Source: Scytalidium lignicola
Lineage: Eukaryota; Ascomycota; Leotiomycetes
Assembly: GCA_002812745.2 (NCBI GenBank)
Contig: NCSJ02000456.1
Coordinates: 1-28,945, forward strand
Direction of reading: 5' to 3'
DNA: 28,945 bases
In this document: piece by piece, positions 20,904 to 28,945 of the stretch
Layout of the letters: each line of letters begins with the position of its first letter
Numbering within the stretch: position 1 is the first letter of the stretch
Position numbers and translations under genes: made by a program
The notes under the pieces: model-generated
Seen by the model: only the letters and a program-made list of their open reading frames with translations
The model's database searches: none
What the model was told of the DNA's origin: nothing

Positions 20904-21902
20904 GGTGTCTTCTTCTAGATGCGTTGTGGAAAGCAGCTGAGAGTTGAGTTGTGATGTCAAGGTGAAGGTGAAATCACCAGCGCGTGTTGCCGTGCGTGGA
21001 ACTTCCTCATCAAGGCAGCAACTGCGTTTTCCATTCACAGCAGATGCAAACCCTATCTTAGGCGTCCATGAATCCTCTTTCCATGTGCAGCAGAGTGTCG
21101 AATGACCGTAAACTAGGAGCGCGTATTGTCAGATGGGGATAGAGTTAGGAAGAGGAGTTGATTCGGAGGATTTAGTGCTTTGTACCAGGGTGATGCAAGT
21201 GAACTGGACGACATGAATGCTAGCGGCAGCCCAAGTCATCGCTGAATTTAAGGCCGACCAATGCCAGCAGTGCCCTGCGGAAGTGGCTGATGGTACATTA
21301 TGTAAGCCGCTCTGACGAATCAGTTAAGTACAAAAGCCTCCTTCCAAAGGGCTGTGGCTGTCACTCTCTTTGGATAACACCCTCCAAATACAACAATCCA
21401 CTTGGATGTAACCTCCAAAAGCACTGCAACAAAGCAAGCTGCGCTGACTAGCATATATTGCTGTTGAGGCGATCTCGTGTGGTCAGCCATTTAGCATCGT
21501 CATGCTCTGAAGACGAATGCAAGCTTTCAGTCTCATTGCGCCGACGCTCGTGGCAAACATTCAGTTATTCATTGTATAGAAAAATGAACAAACGCGCTCG
21601 GGCAATGGTAAAGGAACAATCACCAGGACCAATGGGATAAACAATTTCCATCTCTTTCTTTATCCCCTACAAGATTCACTCATACTTTCTTTCTATAACC
21701 AAACTCTCTTCTGGGCCTCTATCGGCTGAGTTGCTAGAACCTACCAATCTGGAGACTCACAGTCAACTAGCTCTCTCTCTCTCCATCTTATTTAATAGAT
21801 AACTGTGGAACTACCTCACCTCAATTTGCTTCCTGGCAAGGCCCTCTTCGAAACGAAGAGAGACTTCAGCGCTAAGGCTTGAGGCTATCAAGACTATCAA
21901 AT
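20904..21902. other. Divergent promoter region between TFIIF alpha and the Cid1-like gene
   Basis: 1 kb. The right part is pyrimidine-rich, with a CT run at 21771-21783, and leads into the ATG at 21903. The TFIIF frame remains open without an ATG to about 21040, which I treat as 5' UTR. No other gene is seen. Confidence 0.6.
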
Positions 21903-24900
21903 ATGTTTCCTTCCTCCCAAGATCATGCTTCTCAGGGCGATCCAGGTCTTGAAGACCGTCTTCGTGGATTGATTCTCAATAATGCAAGGACCGAATCTAC
22001 TGCAGATGGCCCATCACCAACTTTCCCGCAGCACCTGCCACCTCACATGATGATGGCAACAGCCGCTGAGAAACAAGCGTATATTGAAAATGCTGCAATC
22101 CATCCGCCTTCACAACAGCCATCTATTCCATCAGCAACTGCTAGCCGTAAGAGACTCAATCAAACCCAACGCCGACAGTTGAACTCCCAATTTGCGATTT
22201 CAATTGATACAAGACAAGCATCACAAGTTCCTTCGTCTGGAAACATATATGCTCCATTTTCCCCTCAAGGCCCTTCACTATGGAGCCCTCCATTTTCTGC
22301 CAACCAATCCCCAGGGTATGGGAATCAGAGTCAGCATCCACAGGCATCACCCTTCTCACCCTCATTCCATCATCATGCGCATCCTCCATCTCCTGGCTAC
22401 GGGCCAATGCAACTTCATCACTCACCACCACGACCGTCAAGGAACCATTACCAGACTTTCTCACCCGCTATGTATCAATCCACAGACTTATATACGCCAC
22501 AATCGCAATCACAGAATCTCTCACAATATACACGAGGGAACTACGAACGCCAGCAACAGGATCAGTTTCATGATAGACCACCACAGCCACCAAATCGGCA
22601 GCTGTTCTACTCTGGCGGCTATCATTCCCAAGGACGATTCAGAACCTACGGTTTTACCCCTGAGGAAATATCATCTCAGAGCAACTATCTCGCAACTCTA
22701 CTACGAGAAACCGTCCCAATTGTCGAGATCAGCAAAGAAGAAACTACAGAGAAAGAGGCTTTCAGAGTAGTTATCGAAAATGTTTGCCGAGAATCCATAA
22801 AGGAGTTTGAAATTCAGAAGTTAGGAAATGATAAATTTGACCCCTCAACCGTACAACTGGAGTGTTTTGGTAGTTTAAGCTCAGGTTTTGCTATAAAGGC
22901 TTCGGATATGGACCTTGCTCTGCTTACACCACATTCACACCCTTCTCCCGAGTCTTCTGATTCACATATCCCTCGCTTACTCGAAAAGAAGTTGCTTGAA
23001 ATGGGTATTGGTGCTCGGTTGCTCTCGCGGACAAGAGTTCCGATTATAAAGCTCTGTCAGAAACCCACACAGAAGCTTATGACAGATCTTCTACAAGAAC
23101 GTGCAAAATGGGAAAATGGTATTTTGATGGAGAATGAAGGCGAGGATGAATTCAAAGATGAGGAAGTCCCTGGGCCTAGTAGTATGTCGACAACCCTGAA
23201 AAGAGATTCATCTAGTATCGCACTAGCGGTAGATACTGCATCTCCCAACAGTGTTGTTCCACAACAGTCATTAGATGAGAAGGCAGCTACACTTAAACAA
23301 AAGGAAAACCAATCACTCTCGGACTATTTTATCTCTGCTAAACGTCTGTTGCGGAAACTTGGTGGCAGAGATATTACCTCAGGAGCTTCTCTTCATGAAG
23401 ATGAGTATCGCATTCTTCATAGTGTTTGTAAGGCTCTGATCTCCGGCCTGTCAGATAAGTCTCTGGCAGATCAACTACGCTCTTATCAAACGGTAATTCC
23501 CTTGTTTGACCAGTCAGCGCCTCCTCTACCTCGATCATTACTTAGCATCTTCTACCAGATTGAGGGGGAACAACTTTGTATGGCATGGGGGAGCCGCCCA
23601 GTATCAGAACCTTCTGAGAAGCAAGAGCTTGAATGTTTAGGATTAGTTGAAGCTTGGAGGTCATTACAAAATAAGATTGATTCTCCTCCAGATCATTATT
23701 TGTTCAATAGGCGACTTTACTTGGCTCTAGAACAACTGAAGAGGATTCCTTCTCTGAAACTTACATTTCTGGAACAAGGCCAACATGAGGACCCAATACA
23801 ATATCAATCACGAACAACAAAATTAATTGAGAACCTTAGAAGTCAGGGTATTGAAGAGCTCATGGATGAATTTATGCATGCTGTTATTACACGTTATATA
23901 GCAGGTATCCGAAACCACCAGATCCGAGAGAAACTACAGAATTTAGAGAAGAAAGCCAACAATTTCAAGACTGTCAGTCTCTCTCACCGCTTGCTTCAAC
24001 TTGCAGCAGACTATGAGCACGCTTTGAAGTCTGGGACCTATGATGATGCAGATCGATCCTCCATTGAGCGGTATATCACTATCCTTCGCAATATCAAAGC
24101 AGAAGATATCAGCACAGCCTCCAATTCCCAGAACCCAGACCCATCTCTTTCATCTCTGCTCTTTAAAGTACGAAGTCTTCCTGAACCTGCTCAGTCGAAT
24201 CAGGAGCGAGATAGATATAAAGACCACCTCGCATTTCCAAAGGCTGAAGTCGGCATCCAGTGCGATATTAACTTCTCCGCACACCTTGCTCTTCATAATA
24301 CACAACTTCTTCGCTGCTATTCGCTGAGTGATCCGCGGGTTAGAGTATTAGTGCTCTTTGTCAAAGCCTGGGCTCAGGTGCGAGGTATCAACACTCCGTA
24401 TCGCGGCACTTTAAGCAGCTATGGATATGTCCTTATGGTTCTCCACTATCTTGTCAACATTTGCCAACCTTTCGTGTGTCCGAATCTCCAATTGCAGCGT
24501 CGCAATCCGCCACCTTATCTTCCACCTAAAGAAGCTCAGGCACAGATAGTTTGTACCGGTCGAGATGTACAGTTCTGGCGGAATGAGACAGAAATAAAAT
24601 CGCTCGCAGACCGAAAACTGCTCAATCATAACCACGATTCCGCCGGTGCTCTCCTCCGGGGGTTTTTTGAATACTTCGCTCAAAATGGGCCACTGTCAAC
24701 GGTCCATAGCCGTGGGTTTGACTGGGGCAGAGAAGTCCTGAGCTTACGAACTCCAGGGGGGATCGTGACAAAATTAGAGAAGGGATGGGTTGGAGCTAGG
24801 ACAGTAGTAGAAAGCACGCCTCGTGCACTACCAACCACTCCTCCGCAACAAGTTTCTTCGCCTGGCAATAATACTACTGACCCCAATCCCGCCAAGGAAG

Positions 24901-25265
24901 AAACAGCAAATACTACCAACACCCCGGAAAAGGTCAAGCCTGAATCCAACAAATCACCTTCCAAGTCCAAGGGTTACGAAGAAATCAAAGAAATACGACA
25001 TCGTTATCTCTTCGCAATAGAGGATCCCTTTGAACTAGATCATAATGTTGCCAGAACAGTTACTCACCAAGGCATTGTAGCTATTCGAGATGAGTTTCGA
25101 CGAGCTTGGAGGATAATTAAGAGTATTGGAAGAGGTGGAAACCAAGTTGAAGGGCTATTAGATCCTATTGCTAATGAGCCAAAGCCCGATAGCGGATTTA
25201 TGGAGTTACTTAACCTGGTTGAGGGATTAGTTTCGGGACCTCCTAATGGTGATATTAGGGCATAG
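21903..25265 (+). CDS. Cid1-family terminal nucleotidyltransferase (putative uridylyltransferase) with large insertion
   Basis: Single exon, 1120 residues; the ATG at 21903 is the first in the open frame. Residues 1-250 are rich in Ser, Pro, Gln and His and probably disordered. The catalytic domain begins near 265. The GS motif is CFGSLSSG (321-328), and the first two carboxylates are D335 and D337 in ASDMDLAL. The third, D788 in IQCDINF, lies about 450 residues on, against about 60 in S. pombe Cid1, because of an insertion at about 384-780. The central domain follows (RVLVLFVKAWAQVRG, then SSYGYVLMVLHYL), then the PAP-associated region (LLRGFFEYFA, FDWGREVLSLR). It ends with IEDPFELDHNVARTV, whose H1047 aligns with the Cid1 His that favours UTP. 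Likely role: adding U (or A) to RNA 3' ends in decay. Catalytic residues appear intact. The neighbour downstream is convergent. Confidence 0.88.
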   Translation: MFPSSQDHASQGDPGLEDRLRGLILNNARTESTADGPSPTFPQHLPPHMMMATAAEKQAYIENAAIHPPSQQPSIPSATASRKRLNQTQRRQLNSQFAISIDTRQASQVPSSGNIYAPFSPQGPSLWSPPFSANQSPGYGNQSQHPQASPFSPSFHHHAHPPSPGYGPMQLHHSPPRPSRNHYQTFSPAMYQSTDLYTPQSQSQNLSQYTRGNYERQQQDQFHDRPPQPPNRQLFYSGGYHSQGRFRTYGFTPEEISSQSNYLATLLRETVPIVEISKEETTEKEAFRVVIENVCRESIKEFEIQKLGNDKFDPSTVQLECFGSLSSGFAIKASDMDLALLTPHSHPSPESSDSHIPRLLEKKLLEMGIGARLLSRTRVPIIKLCQKPTQKLMTDLLQERAKWENGILMENEGEDEFKDEEVPGPSSMSTTLKRDSSSIALAVDTASPNSVVPQQSLDEKAATLKQKENQSLSDYFISAKRLLRKLGGRDITSGASLHEDEYRILHSVCKALISGLSDKSLADQLRSYQTVIPLFDQSAPPLPRSLLSIFYQIEGEQLCMAWGSRPVSEPSEKQELECLGLVEAWRSLQNKIDSPPDHYLFNRRLYLALEQLKRIPSLKLTFLEQGQHEDPIQYQSRTTKLIENLRSQGIEELMDEFMHAVITRYIAGIRNHQIREKLQNLEKKANNFKTVSLSHRLLQLAADYEHALKSGTYDDADRSSIERYITILRNIKAEDISTASNSQNPDPSLSSLLFKVRSLPEPAQSNQERDRYKDHLAFPKAEVGIQCDINFSAHLALHNTQLLRCYSLSDPRVRVLVLFVKAWAQVRGINTPYRGTLSSYGYVLMVLHYLVNICQPFVCPNLQLQRRNPPPYLPPKEAQAQIVCTGRDVQFWRNETEIKSLADRKLLNHNHDSAGALLRGFFEYFAQNGPLSTVHSRGFDWGREVLSLRTPGGIVTKLEKGWVGARTVVESTPRALPTTPPQQVSSPGNNTTDPNPAKEETANTTNTPEKVKPESNKSPSKSKGYEEIKEIRHRYLFAIEDPFELDHNVARTVTHQGIVAIRDEFRRAWRIIKSIGRGGNQVEGLLDPIANEPKPDSGFMELLNLVEGLVSGPPNGDIRA
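23310..24032 (+). other. Gag-like repeated helical units inside the Cid1-type insertion
   Basis: Unit A (residues about 470-555): LSDYF..AKRLL, then VCKALISGLSDKSLADQL, then SLLSIFYQIEGEQ. Unit B (about 628-710): IQYQSRTTKLIENL, then VITRYIAGIRNHQIREKL, then RLLQLAADYEHAL. The order and spacing of the three blocks agree, and the middle block has the (F/Y)xxG(L/I)xxxxlrxxL look of retrotransposon Gag capsid-like segments. The similarity is judged by eye; a purely helical coincidence is possible. Confidence 0.45.
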
Positions 25266-25555
25266 ATCCAAGGAGCACTATATATGAAGAAATGGATCTG
25301 GGACTATTGTTACGTGTATATGACCAACTACCAAGATAGTTCCCTACTTGCAGAGAGGAAATTATATTATCTTGTGAATGGGTTTGTTTGGTAGTATGAT
25401 AATCTCAACTTCGTACTAACTGTCCCACTTACTTAGCTAAAAATACCTTCAATAGCAATCCTTTATGTACAAAATTGTGTACGCCAAAGCTCAGTCTATT
25501 CCTAAATCATATTGTTTGGGATAAGATTTCGATTATTTGATTTGAAATTAATTCC

Positions 25556-26915
25556 TCAATTGTTTGGATCTATCTTGTCAAACAGGTCCAACAACTCTGG
25601 TGATGAATCAGGTGTTGCAACCATAGATTCTAATGACCTTCTCGTAGCTTCATCCGATGCAATAACCTCCTTCATCAGCCTAGCTAGATGATCTATAGTA
25701 GGCTTAATGAGCTCAGTCTGGCTCATAACGTTTAGAAATTCTGCATAAAAATGTATCAGAGTAACCCGCATCAATAAGTCTTCTCTGTCAGTAACCATAT
25801 CTAGTGCTGCAAATCCTAGTAACCCATACACTGCATTATGCCGACAGGGAACAACTGTGATGTCTGGGAAGTGAGTGCTAGATATCTCCTGGAAGTCCAC
25901 GACTGCAAGTCGAGGAAGCACGTCCAGTAGTCGGCCTTGGGCTAACGTTTTCTGACCTTCGTCAAGCTGACCTGGATCACTTCCAACTGTTTCGAAACTG
26001 CAAAGTGAGAGGATCAGTTCATAAATCTCTCTGTCGTGAAAGATACGCCGCCATAACAAGCCTTGACCTGGGGGTTGGTTCGAGTTCATATTAATTCGTG
26101 TACTGATATGTAAGTTTTCCATCCTCTCTCTAATACCCGTAAAGTTCTTGCGATCAGAATCAACCTGCAACAAGTCTCCTAGTGCTGCGGTTGCCTTTTT
26201 CCCAACCCCAACATCTGGAGAGCTCAGCCAGGTCCTCAAAAAGTCTTCAATAACCCCTTTCATAATTGATAATATAGCAGTATCACTTGGGCTTCTAGCT
26301 GCCTTTTCGATAACAGTGATTGCAAGTATGTTCGCTGCCGGTGCCGGAGATCGCAGAGCTTGACTAAGGGCTTCCTCTGAAGCCAACTGCAGACATTGCG
26401 TAAATGTGACCGGCTGTAGAAGTTTGATTGCCAAACTGCAAAGAATTGTGGGATCCTTTTCATAGACAGGGAGTACCTGGGTGATGCTAGGTAGCAACCG
26501 TGGTATTAATGGGGCAACATTGGCCTCTTGTAGCTGTCAGAATAGATGAATCCCCTTTGAGAATAAAAAGGCACAGCCATAAGATTCTACAAGAGCGGTA
26601 TGATATCAAGAATAACGATGTGAGACAATCACCAAGGGCAAGTCACAGTCTCCAAGAAAACAAACATATAGTGCCGCCCCGCCAACTTAGTCTGCGGTAT
26701 AAGACCATCCACAATCACCACACACTGTCGTTTTGAAACTGAAATGTATTCACAAATGTCACAGAAATATAACTAAAGAATACATAAGACTTACCGGTTA
26801 GTTGCAGTTGAACTTCATCAAACAGCTTCGCGTTCAGGGGGGTGCTTGGGTCGTCAATCAGCTGTCTGATATGACTCTCGAGCTCCTCCAGACCTGTGAC
26901 AGGGGTAACATCCAT
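25556..26915 (-). CDS. Hsm3/PSMD5-like 26S proteasome assembly protein
   Basis: Exons 26915-26795 and 26526-25556 give 363 residues. The product is alpha-helical throughout, in HEAT/ARM-like repeats: NAKLFDEVQLQL, PLIPRLLPSITQVL, SPAPAANILAITVIEKA, then WRRIFHDREIYELILSLC and LLDVLPRLAVVDF. This is the layout of fungal Hsm3 and animal PSMD5 (S5b), which chaperone the ATPase base during 26S assembly; yeast Hsm3 was first named for mismatch repair. The 268-nt intron is long for this window. The GTAAGT donor is in phase 1, so the frame requires the AAG acceptor ending at 26527, not the nearby CAG ending at 26534. At 363 residues it is shorter than yeast Hsm3 or human PSMD5 (about 500), so an exon may be missing or the splice wrong. 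Family assignment is moderate. Confidence 0.7.
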
Positions 26916-27525
26916 GGTTAAATTCGAACTCTCTTTCTTGCAGCTTCACAGTCTTCTAGAACAGGAGTTTCTTAGTTACTCCAAACTCTCAAACAAAGGC
27001 TAGCTTTCTAGGACATCCTGAGCAGAAGTCTCACAATTCCGAACAATGACGACAAATTGGAGACGAGACCTACTAGAATACCGGAAGCATAGGGAAATAG
27101 GGTTGTTGGAAGGGTCAGAACTCAACGACACAGAAAAAGATATTAGAAGAGGTATGCATCGGGCCTTCACTGAGGGTACATCTATTACTTCTGAGACAGG
27201 ACGCGAATTCTGTGAGAAACACGAATGGAGCCCTCAGGCCTTCCCCGCGGTAACTCGCTTTGCCCATTCAAGCGATTTTGCTGCAGAAGACCGCCTCACC
27301 ACCCTGGGAGAGATAACTAGCCCCACCATAGGCCGTACAAAGAATATTTCAAGCTTCACCTGCAAAGACGCTGCGCCTGCTGAGACCACCAGCTCACCTG
27401 AGAATTCTCAGCAGAAATTTCTCACTGGAGCACCTGCATATTGTCTCGCCCCTTCGCGCATTGGTCCTCACCCAACTGCCAGAGAAAACCAGGCTGTTTA
27501 TGAAGCTTCGAATCACCACGGCGAT
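26916..27525. other. Divergent region between the Hsm3-like gene and RPC31
   Basis: About 610 bases. The first 130 bases look like a promoter. From 27046 an ATG-initiated frame stays open for 160 codons and runs in frame into the RPC31 start (see separate entry). No other gene is seen. Confidence 0.55.
27046..27525 (+). other. 160-codon open frame fused in frame upstream of RPC31
   Basis: Starts MTTNWRRDLLEYRKH and runs without a stop into the Met at 27526. The first 45 residues are charged and helix-like; the rest is Thr/Ser/Pro-rich. By chance alone, 160 stop-free codons would be rare. Possibilities are a longer alternative Rpc31, a 5' UTR that happens to be open, or an exon of another transcript. 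A GTATGC donor-like site lies at 27152. Rpc31 homologues usually begin with the Gly/Arg-rich segment that starts at 27526, so I do not include this frame in the gene. Confidence 0.35.
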
Positions 27526-28432
27526 ATGTCTCGTGGAGGTCGTGGAGGAGCTCGTGGTGGCCTGAAGGGTGCAACATGGGAACACGATGCAGACATCAAG
27601 CTTGAGTCTAAACCGTCTGATCTGTTTCCTGTAGGTCTTTCTTCTTCTTTTTTCCTCTCATACACCAACAGTTCAGCTTCAATTGCTCTGCTTCCATGTC
27701 TTAACAGGCCAAACACTAACTTAATTCTAGCTTCATCCAAACCTAAAAAAACCTAGACCCCTTACCTCAAAAGAGAAGAAGCAAATCCGCAAATATAAAG
27801 CACTTCAAGATAAAATTCACGAAGGTCCACTGTACACGCAGTCTGGAAAAATTGATCCGGCCAAACCAATAAAGACCTTCGATGAAGACCATATGAACAC
27901 ACCATATGGAAGGCAGAGCAAAGCTGATATCGATCCATTCGTCGGTGTCGAGACCTACTCTATGAAGTACGAGCCAAAGAAGAATACCTTGCCACAGCTC
28001 GGTGCTTTACCTTTCAGTGAGTATTACAATGCCTTGTGCTCATGTAGTTGGCGGAGATAATAATCATGTACAGATAAGGAGCTGTTCCCCAAAGAACTCT
28101 GGTCGACTCTCGAAGGAGAGGAAGGTGATGAGGTTCGCGCCCATGTCAATCGCATCGCCAAGAAGAAGGCTGCTCTGATCATGGACATGAAGTCTCAAGC
28201 CGACTCCCAAGATCCCTCACTAAAGGCCAAACTTCTCCTTGAGAAAATCAAGAACGTTGCCGATGATGAAGACGCCGCTGAAGATGCCGAGCCCCTTGAA
28301 GAAGAGGAGGAGGAGGATTACAACTACGAGGACGATGAAGAGGAAATGGGAGGCGATTACGATGCTGAACAGTACTTTGACGGTGGTGAAAACGACGATG
28401 ATGATGGTGATGATGGAGCCGGAGAATATTAG
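27526..28432 (+). CDS. DNA-directed RNA polymerase III subunit Rpc31 (C31/RPC7)
   Basis: Exons 27526-27630, 27731-28016 and 28074-28432 give 249 residues, close to the 251 of yeast Rpc31. Introns of 100 and 57 nt have GTAGGT and GTGAGT donors; CACTAAC precedes the first acceptor. It starts with the Gly/Arg segment MSRGGRGGARGG. PSDLFP then joins LHPNLKKPRPLTSKEKK. Next come KALQDKIHEGPLYT, then LGALPF-NKELFPKELW across the second junction. From about residue 197 it is dominated by Asp and Glu (EEEEEEDYNYEDDEEE) and ends in GAGEY, the acidic tail typical of C31. C31 belongs to the C82-C34-C31 subcomplex needed for Pol III initiation at tRNA and 5S genes. An in-frame ATG 160 codons upstream (27046) is an alternative start. 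Confidence 0.9.
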
Positions 28433-28945
28433 GCCACTGTAATAACAGATTTCATTCATAGCATGGCGTCTGGGAATGATCGGCTGTATTAACGGCATAG
28501 TCGGCGTTGGTGGTATTTTAGAAGCTTGTTCTACTCAAAAGGTCATGGTTGGCGAAGGCGGATGTTTTAGAATCAAGATCCTAGTAGATAATTGATTCCC
28601 ATTGAGTTGAGACTAACAACTCCGAATTGATACTCCTAGTTATTTCATATGTATGGTTTTCCTGCTCTGATGTTCTTGCCATGTAAATCCGCCAAAATGA
28701 AGACTAGATCTTTATTTCGTACTAGAACCGACCAAGTCTAGACCCCTCTACTTTGAATATTATTTACCGACTAATCGTCGGGCCTCCCGACTTTCGTCGC
28801 ATTCGCTCCTAGTCGGGGGAAGCAATAGTGGTCGCAAAGCAAAATGTGGTCGCTTCTTGTTTTTGTATGGTAAACGCACACAAATTAAATACTAACTACC
28901 ACAACTTAAAGTATCCTTCTTCACTGGATTCCTCTGAATCCGATG
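28433..28945. other. Gene-free right flank
   Basis: 3' flank of RPC31, followed by sequence without coding potential that passes into the right-end repeat near 28771. The last 100 bases hold two GTGGTCGC boxes (28830-28837 and 28846-28853), possibly part of that repeat. Confidence 0.55.
28771..28821. repeat. Right-end copy of the GTCGGG/CCCGAC repeat
   Basis: GTCGGG (28777-28782), loop CCT, CCCGAC (28786-28791) form a perfect 6-bp hairpin with a 3-nt loop. The 15-mer at 28772-28786 and the following CCCGACTTT..CGTCGC match the left window end in inverted orientation. A further AGTCGGGGG at 28812-28820 suggests more units of the same element. The family is unknown. Confidence 0.55.

Noticed and set aside
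20904..21038. N-terminal extension of the TFIIF large subunit
   Set aside because: The frame is open upstream, but the first ATG is at 20903 in good context, and the extension could begin only at a GTG.
22192..22770. 192-codon His/Ile-rich frame inside the Cid1-like gene
   Set aside because: Alternate frame of the low-complexity N-terminal region of the real protein.

Overview
The window is nuclear DNA of a filamentous ascomycete (Pezizomycotina). The protein content suggests Leotiomycetes, but that is an impression, not a demonstration. Evidence for a fungus: compact genes with short introns (mostly 48-150 nt) that use GTAAGT/GTATGT-type donors, CTRAC branch sites and YAG acceptors; pyrimidine-rich promoter and leader tracts; and intergenic gaps of 0.2-2 kb. 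I see no bacterial, viral or organellar sequence, no intact transposon, no CRISPR array, no rRNA and no convincing tRNA.

I support eleven protein genes. Left to right: (1) a septin-like GTPase, + strand, 2147-3963; (2) splicing factor SF3A1/Prp21, +, 5251-6988; (3) an Erf2-type DHHC palmitoyltransferase, -, 7678-9732; (4) a four-exon gene for a 121-residue single-membrane-span protein, +, 10749-11464; (5) an unrecognised 232-residue protein, -, 12312-13112; (6) a secreted Ser/Thr-rich protein with a GPI-type tail, -, 14232-16151; (7) the RES-complex factor Bud13/Cwc26, +, 17425-18453; (8) the TFIIF large subunit (Tfg1/RAP74), -, 18619-20903; (9) a Cid1-family terminal nucleotidyltransferase with a large insertion in its catalytic domain, +, 21903-25265; (10) an Hsm3/PSMD5-like proteasome-assembly protein, -, 25556-26915; (11) RNA polymerase III subunit Rpc31/C31, +, 27526-28432.

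Genes 3/4, 6/7, 8/9 and 10/11 are divergent pairs; 2/3, 4/5, 7/8 and 9/10 are convergent. There is no biosynthetic or defence cluster. Five of the eleven genes act in RNA synthesis or processing (SF3A1, Bud13, TFIIF alpha, the Cid1-like enzyme, Rpc31). I regard this as ordinary housekeeping neighbourhood rather than a coordinated system.

The points most worth a second look are: the roughly 395-residue insertion in the Cid1-like enzyme, which appears to hold two related Gag-like helical units; the septin-like GTPase whose G3 motif is DSEG rather than DTPG; a 160-codon open frame fused in frame upstream of RPC31; a set of three imperfect hairpin repeats between the 3' ends of genes 4 and 5; and related short repeats in inverted orientation at the two window ends. 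All splice junctions were placed by eye from consensus sites, reading-frame phase and protein continuity; none is backed by transcripts. Single N bases lie at 10, 480, 4320 and 7540, all outside genes.
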